Shown piece by piece: positions 4,189-6,646 of a stretch of DNA of 6,646 bases. The stretch is from Caulobacteraceae bacterium (GTDB lineage Bacteria; Pseudomonadota; Alphaproteobacteria; Caulobacterales; Caulobacteraceae). The position numbers and the translations under genes were made by a program. The stretch spans positions 1 through 6,646 of the forward strand of contig CANGEH010000122.1 of NCBI GenBank assembly GCA_947452665.1. Reading direction: 5' to 3'. Under the pieces are notes generated by a model, which was not told where the DNA came from, searched no databases, and worked only from the letters and a program-made list of their open reading frames with translations. Positions within the stretch are counted from its first letter, which is position 1. Each line of letters starts with the position of its first letter.

Positions 4189-5151
4189 ATGGACCTTCCC
4201 GACTATGCCATTGAGGCCAAGGGCCTTGTCAAAACCTATGCGGCCAGCCGTGGCAACGGTGCCAAGACGGCGCTGGAACATATTGACTTGGCCGTGCCCA
4301 GGGGCTCGATCTTTGGCCTGTTGGGGCCCAATGGCGCGGGCAAGTCGACCTTTATCAATATATTGGCCGGCCTGACGCAAAAGACCGCCGGCACGGTCAA
4401 GATCTGGGGCCGCGATATTGATCAGCGCCCGCGCGATGCCCGCGCCGCGATTGGCGTGGTGCCGCAAGAACTGGCCGCCGATGTCTTTTTCACCCCGCGC
4501 GAATCGCTCGAGGTCCAGGCGGGGCTCTATGGCGTGCCGCCGCGCGAACGCCAGACTGATGCCCTTTTGGCGGCGCTTGGCCTCAGCGACAAGGCCGATG
4601 CCTATGTCCGGTCCCTGTCGGGCGGCATGAAGCGCCGGCTGATGGTGGCAAAAGCCATGGTCCACCGCCCGCCGGTCTTGATCTTGGATGAGCCCACCGC
4701 CGGGGTTGATGTCGAGCTGCGCCGCCAGCTTTGGGCCTATGTTAAGGGCCTTAATGCCCTAGGCGTGACCATTGTCCTGACCACGCATTATCTGGAAGAG
4801 GCGCAAGAGCTGTGCGACACGATTGCCATTGTCAATCGCGGCACGGTGGTGGCCTGTGAACCGACGGCTAAGCTGCTTAAGCGCCTCGATACCCGCGCCG
4901 TGATCATCACCCCGCGCACACCCTTGAGCGCCATACCCGATCTGGGCCCATTTGAGGGCCGCCTGCGCCCCGACGGTCGCTTGGCCGTGACCTTTAAGAC
5001 CGGTCAGGCCGGGGTTGAGGATGTGCTGGCCACGGTGCGCCAGGCTGGGGTGGCGATTAAGGATCTATCGACCGAAGAGCCAGACCTAGAGGACGTGTTT
5101 ATGGCCCTGACCTATGCCAATCCGACCGCCGCCGACCCGACCAAGGACTAG
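4189..5151 (+). CDS. ABC transporter ATP-binding protein (ABC-2 type exporter ATPase, YadG/CcmA-like)
   Basis: The 320-aa protein is a single complete ABC ATPase: Walker A GPNGAGKST (46-54), Q-loop at Q93 in VVPQE, signature LSGGM (143-147), Walker B VLILDEP (163-169), D-loop AGVD (171-174) and switch histidine H200 in TTHYLEEA. The roughly 100-residue C-terminal extension, ending with a 'DLEDVFMALT' segment, is typical of ATPases paired with ABC-2 membrane permeases that export drugs, polysaccharides or lipids. It would sit on the inner face of the cytoplasmic membrane and power the permease. No permease gene is in the window: a tRNA follows directly, so the partner lies elsewhere. The ATG at 4189 gives the natural domain start, although only a weak purine stretch precedes it. 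The stop TAG lies in a 12-bp tandem repeat that repeats the stop in frame twice more. The substrate cannot be predicted. Confidence 0.92.
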   Translation: MDLPDYAIEAKGLVKTYAASRGNGAKTALEHIDLAVPRGSIFGLLGPNGAGKSTFINILAGLTQKTAGTVKIWGRDIDQRPRDARAAIGVVPQELAADVFFTPRESLEVQAGLYGVPPRERQTDALLAALGLSDKADAYVRSLSGGMKRRLMVAKAMVHRPPVLILDEPTAGVDVELRRQLWAYVKGLNALGVTIVLTTHYLEEAQELCDTIAIVNRGTVVACEPTAKLLKRLDTRAVIITPRTPLSAIPDLGPFEGRLRPDGRLAVTFKTGQAGVEDVLATVRQAGVAIKDLSTEEPDLEDVFMALTYANPTAADPTKD

Positions 5152-5182
5152 GGCAAGGACTAGGGCAAGGACTAGCGCAAGG
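5143..5182 (+). repeat. 12-bp tandem repeat containing the ABC gene stop codon
   Basis: Three copies of AAGGACTAGGGC (5143-5154, 5155-5166, and 5167-5178 with one change) plus a partial fourth (AAGG) run across the end of the ABC ATPase gene. Since 12 is a multiple of three, Lys-Asp-stop recurs in frame in each copy. It looks like slippage expansion that began at the gene's last codons. Confidence 0.9.
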
Positions 5183-5211
5183 CACGGGGAAACGCGGGCC
5201 ATCAGATCAGA

Positions 5212-5240
5212 TTGCGCCCCGCCCGCCTTTAGGCTAACAC
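5212..5240 (+). promoter_or_regulatory. Candidate promoter of tRNA-Arg
   Basis: TTGCGC (5212-5217, 4 of 6 matches), a 17-bp spacer and TAACAC (5235-5240, 3 of 6) lie upstream of the tRNA, with a predicted start near 5247 and a leader of about 30 nt for RNase P to remove. The match is moderate; supporting evidence is mainly position. Confidence 0.4.
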
Positions 5241-5277
5241 ACGCACACAATCCCGGCGGTTCATCCCCCGCCCAATC

Positions 5278-5354
5278 GCACCCGTAGCTCAGCTGGATAG
5301 AGCGTTGCCCTCCGAAGGCAAAGGTCACACGTTCGAATCGTGTCGGGTGCGCCA
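5278..5354 (+). tRNA. tRNA-Arg (anticodon CCG)
   Basis: This is a complete 77-nt cloverleaf including encoded CCA. The acceptor stem GCACCCG (5278-5284) pairs perfectly with CGGGTGC (5344-5350), followed by G and CCA. The D arm begins GCTCAGCTGGATAGAGC. The anticodon stem TTGCC/GGCAA encloses loop CTCCGAA, giving anticodon CCG, which reads the CGG codon for arginine. The T arm has CACACG/CGTGTG-type pairing around TTCGAAT. The 3' end of such tRNA genes is a common integration site for islands, and accessory genes start right after it here. Confidence 0.97.
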
Positions 5355-5403
5355 ATGATTTCAATGGGTTAGTGGGATTTTGATGCAGGCCAAATTAGGC
5401 CGT

Positions 5404-5423
5404 GTCACCACCAAGTCACCACC
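5404..5423 (+). repeat. Two phased direct repeats GTCACCACC
   Basis: GTCACCACC occurs at 5404-5412 and again at 5415-5423, an 11-bp repeat distance or about one helical turn. The pair lies between the tRNA 3' end and the first gene of the putative element, beside GGCC-AAATTA-GGCC (5388-5401) and a 16-bp palindrome. Candidate roles are recombinase/excisionase arm sites or a repressor site. Confidence 0.6.
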
Positions 5424-5427
5424 GATA

Positions 5428-5443
5428 TTCCTTGCGCAAGGAA
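5428..5443. promoter_or_regulatory. 16-bp perfect palindrome overlapping a ribosome binding site
   Basis: TTCCTTGCGCAAGGAA is a perfect palindrome. Its right arm contains AAGGAA (5438-5443), which is the Shine-Dalgarno for the ATG at 5450, at 6-nt spacing. A dimeric regulator bound here would block the gene's start, and in RNA the arms could pair and hide the ribosome binding site, though with no proper loop. An autoregulatory operator is the simplest guess. Confidence 0.6.
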
Positions 5444-5449
5444 GCGATC

Positions 5450-6031
5450 ATGTCCGACCCAACCGATCCGAAACCCGCGGAACCCTCGCCGCCGCTAGTC
5501 GGAAAGCGCAAAAGGCAAAAACGTTCATTAAGAACCTTCGACGGCCCGCTAAATCAATCGATACCCGCGCCAAGCAGGTCCGGCCTTGGTGCTGGTCAAT
5601 CCGCCCAGGACATGGAGGAGCATGTCTTATACGTGCGGATGGAGAAGCTTTTGCTGCTCGCACAGGCCTATGGTTGCCAAGATGAGGGCGCAAAGCTTTG
5701 GATGGCGCTGGCTTTCCGCCTAGCGGTTGACTTTGTGCCGGGTTTTAGCGTCACCGGGAGGGGCGCGCACTCATATAACGGTCAGTCCATGCCCGGGCGG
5801 CCCCGCAAAGATGCGATGGAACACGCGGAAATGATCGTCGCAATTAGCTTGTCGCTACAAAAACACAAAGGAAAGATTGCCCGCGCTTGCAAGGCCTTAT
5901 GTGCCAAGGGGGCGGTATACGAGGGGAAACAGCCCAAAACCCTAGAGACGATATTTCACAACTATAACAGTCAACTAAACGTAGCCTTGGCTATCGCACA
6001 ACAGGCGATCAGCGAGGATCCGCAAAATTAA
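5450..6031 (+). CDS. Hypothetical protein, island-associated (193 aa)
   Basis: I do not recognise this protein. The ATG at 5450 is chosen over a GTG at 5402 because AAGGAA sits 6 nt before it and the GTG would place the direct repeats and palindrome inside the gene. The first 50 residues are polar, Pro-rich and basic (KRKRQKR at about 19-25), probably disordered. The middle holds a helical, hydrophobic stretch (LWMALAFRLAVDFVPGF). Then GRPRKDA and a second helical region with LQKHKGKIARACKALC and KTLETIFHNYN suggest nucleic-acid binding, though no named domain can be assigned. There is no signal peptide. It is the first gene after tRNA-Arg and precedes an AlpA-like gene, so a role in element maintenance or regulation is a guess. 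The downstream gap of 107 nt shows no clear terminator. Confidence 0.75.
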   Translation: MSDPTDPKPAEPSPPLVGKRKRQKRSLRTFDGPLNQSIPAPSRSGLGAGQSAQDMEEHVLYVRMEKLLLLAQAYGCQDEGAKLWMALAFRLAVDFVPGFSVTGRGAHSYNGQSMPGRPRKDAMEHAEMIVAISLSLQKHKGKIARACKALCAKGAVYEGKQPKTLETIFHNYNSQLNVALAIAQQAISEDPQN

Positions 6032-6138
6032 TCATGCCTAAAACCCTTATTAAATGGGGCCCCCGATTTTCCGCAGTTTTTATTCAGCTAAGCCCGATTC
6101 CTAGCCCCTGATTCCAAGGGCTTTGAGGAGGATGCATA

Positions 6139-6369
6139 GTGACGATACAGAAACCAGAGCGGGGAGGGTCAGCCTTTGCCGCCGATTACCTGAAGGTGAG
6201 CCCATCAAAGCTCGAAAAGCTTAGATGCTATGGCGGCGGTCCAAAATTTTACAAAATCGGCCGCCGGATCGTTTATGACCGCCAAGATTTGGATATCTGG
6301 CTTGAGCCACTAAAAAGACGCTCCACGTCTGACCAAGGCGATAGCCACAACCCCAAACCAACAGCATAA
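6139..6369 (+). CDS. AlpA/excisionase-like helix-turn-helix DNA-binding protein
   Basis: The 76-aa product has the small winged helix-turn-helix of the AlpA/Xis (HTH_17, MerR-like) type at about residues 13-55: AADYLKVSPSKLEKLR forms the helix-turn-helix, GGGPKFYKIGRRIVYDRQDL the wing and following helix, and DIWL the end. The tail is polar (RRSTSD then Pro/Asn-rich). Such proteins bind DNA and act as excisionases or transcription regulators of islands and prophages. The start is GTG with a strong GAGGAGG (6125-6131) 7 nt upstream; the nearby ATG at 6132 is out of frame. It lies in the block following tRNA-Arg, which fits control of excision or of element genes. A possible hairpin, AGCCCcT/AGGGCT, sits just upstream of the ribosome binding site. 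Confidence 0.85.
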   Translation: MTIQKPERGGSAFAADYLKVSPSKLEKLRCYGGGPKFYKIGRRIVYDRQDLDIWLEPLKRRSTSDQGDSHNPKPTA

Positions 6370-6394
6370 GGGCCGCCCCTCGCGGAACCGGCCC
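6370..6394. repeat. Hairpin-forming inverted repeat after the AlpA-like gene
   Basis: GGGCCG (6370-6375) and CGGCCC (6389-6394) can pair around a 13-nt loop, starting right after the stop codon of the AlpA-like gene. No T-tract follows directly, so a terminator role is weak; RNA 3'-end protection or partial termination is possible. Confidence 0.4.
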
Positions 6395-6398
6395 GAAC

Positions 6399-6429
6399 GT
6401 AAAAAACGGTTTTAGCGATTGTTTTTTAC
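6399..6429. repeat. 9-bp perfect inverted repeat GTAAAAAAC/GTTTTTTAC
   Basis: GTAAAAAAC (6399-6407) and GTTTTTTAC (6421-6429) are perfectly complementary around a 13-nt centre. The element lies in the 109-bp gap between the AlpA-like gene and the next gene. It may be a regulator or excisionase binding site, or a hairpin. The A-tract/T-tract arms would also bend DNA. Confidence 0.6.
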
Positions 6430-6478
6430 TGTATTCCGCTGATTTTTGCAAGGGCGCCCTCTTTGAGAGAGCCACCCA

Positions 6479-6646
6479 ATGGAAGAACTTTCCGATTCAA
6501 AAGCTACGGCCGCCCGTCATGCGTGGGCTTGGCTAAAGAGTTACCGAATAGCCCTAGGCGCAAAACCTGCCGGCGCAATCATAGTAGCTGAGGCGAGGCG
6601 AGCCTTTGGGGAGTTGGTTCGGGTTAACCCGAATATTCAAATATCA
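6479..6646 (+). CDS. Hypothetical protein, N-terminal 56 residues, cut by window edge
   Basis: From the ATG at 6479 the frame stays open to the last base, giving 56 codons starting MEELSDSKATAARHAWAWLK. A modest purine-rich Shine-Dalgarno (GAGAGA, 6465-6470) lies 8 nt upstream. The visible part is mostly helical and Ala-rich, with no motif I recognise. It follows the AlpA-like gene in the same direction and probably belongs to the same element. Too little is present to assign a role. Confidence 0.6.
   Translation, partial: MEELSDSKATAARHAWAWLKSYRIALGAKPAGAIIVAEARRAFGELVRVNPNIQIS

Larger units (their letters stand above)
5355..6646 (+). mobile_element. Probable end of an integrated element (genomic island or prophage) at tRNA-Arg
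   Basis: Directly after tRNA-Arg the content changes to small unknown genes, an AlpA/excisionase-like DNA-binding protein and intergenic regions rich in repeats and palindromes. This is the usual look of one end of an element inserted at a tRNA 3' end. No integrase, transposase or second attachment copy is visible, and the window ends inside the block. The left boundary is taken as the base after the CCA. The call rests on context. Confidence 0.5.

Noticed and set aside
4105..4665. Minus-strand 186-codon open frame
   Set aside because: It lies opposite the ABC ATPase, which has all nucleotide-binding motifs; the reverse frame shows no domain.
4189..5151. ABC ATPase as the exporter of the candidate peptide
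   Set aside because: It is more than 1 kb away on the other strand, lacks a peptidase domain and has no permease nearby; linkage to the peptide cluster is unsupported.
5402..5449. Upstream GTG start for the 193-aa protein
   Set aside because: The ATG at 5450 has a well-spaced Shine-Dalgarno, while the extension would translate through repeats and a palindrome.
1..6646. CRISPR arrays or insertion sequences
   Set aside because: No regularly spaced repeats with spacers, no transposase and no terminal inverted repeats were seen.

Overview
The window looks like a GC-rich alphaproteobacterial chromosome, possibly of the Rhodospirillales. This is inferred from the NDUFS6-type zinc-finger protein, the codon bias of the conserved genes and the tRNA-Arg(CCG)-linked island. 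No rRNA is present to fix the taxonomy. Housekeeping genes (polA, two small zinc proteins, an ABC ATPase, tRNA-Arg) surround two accessory blocks.

Bases 1-3079 are all on the minus strand. In transcription order they hold two small paralogous peptides (precursor A, 123 aa; precursor B, 79 aa), a heme-oxygenase-like iron oxidase, a radical SAM/SPASM-like protein, and the first 131 codons of polA. The small peptides share a conserved segment of three tandem 11-residue repeats followed by a divergent tail ending in a Cys-Phe motif. The two enzyme genes overlap by 4 nt, and the oxidase gene starts 2 nt after the precursor B stop. Precursor-like peptides next to a radical SAM enzyme and an HDO-type oxidase look like an undescribed RiPP (ribosomally made, modified peptide) system, with the same two enzyme classes as PqqE and PqqC in PQQ synthesis. 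This is the main discovery candidate. polA has its own promoter, placed so that its mRNA would be nearly leaderless.

Bases 3080-3463 contain no gene. They hold an AT-rich divergent promoter region and then, on the plus strand, a near-consensus promoter followed by about 240 nt of GC-rich sequence. That sequence folds into hairpins enclosed by a long-range stem and ends in a hairpin plus T-tract just before the ribosome binding site of a zf-TFIIB protein. It is either an independent small RNA or a cis-regulatory leader.

Bases 3464-5354 carry zf-TFIIB (+), a convergent zf-CHCC protein (-), a divergent ABC transporter ATPase (+) whose stop codon lies in a 12-bp tandem repeat, and tRNA-Arg(CCG).

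Bases 5355-6646, directly after the tRNA, look like one end of an integrated element. They carry phased direct repeats, a 16-bp palindrome over a ribosome binding site, an unknown 193-aa protein, an AlpA/excisionase-like DNA-binding protein and the start of another unknown gene. No integrase is visible, and the far end of the element is outside the window.
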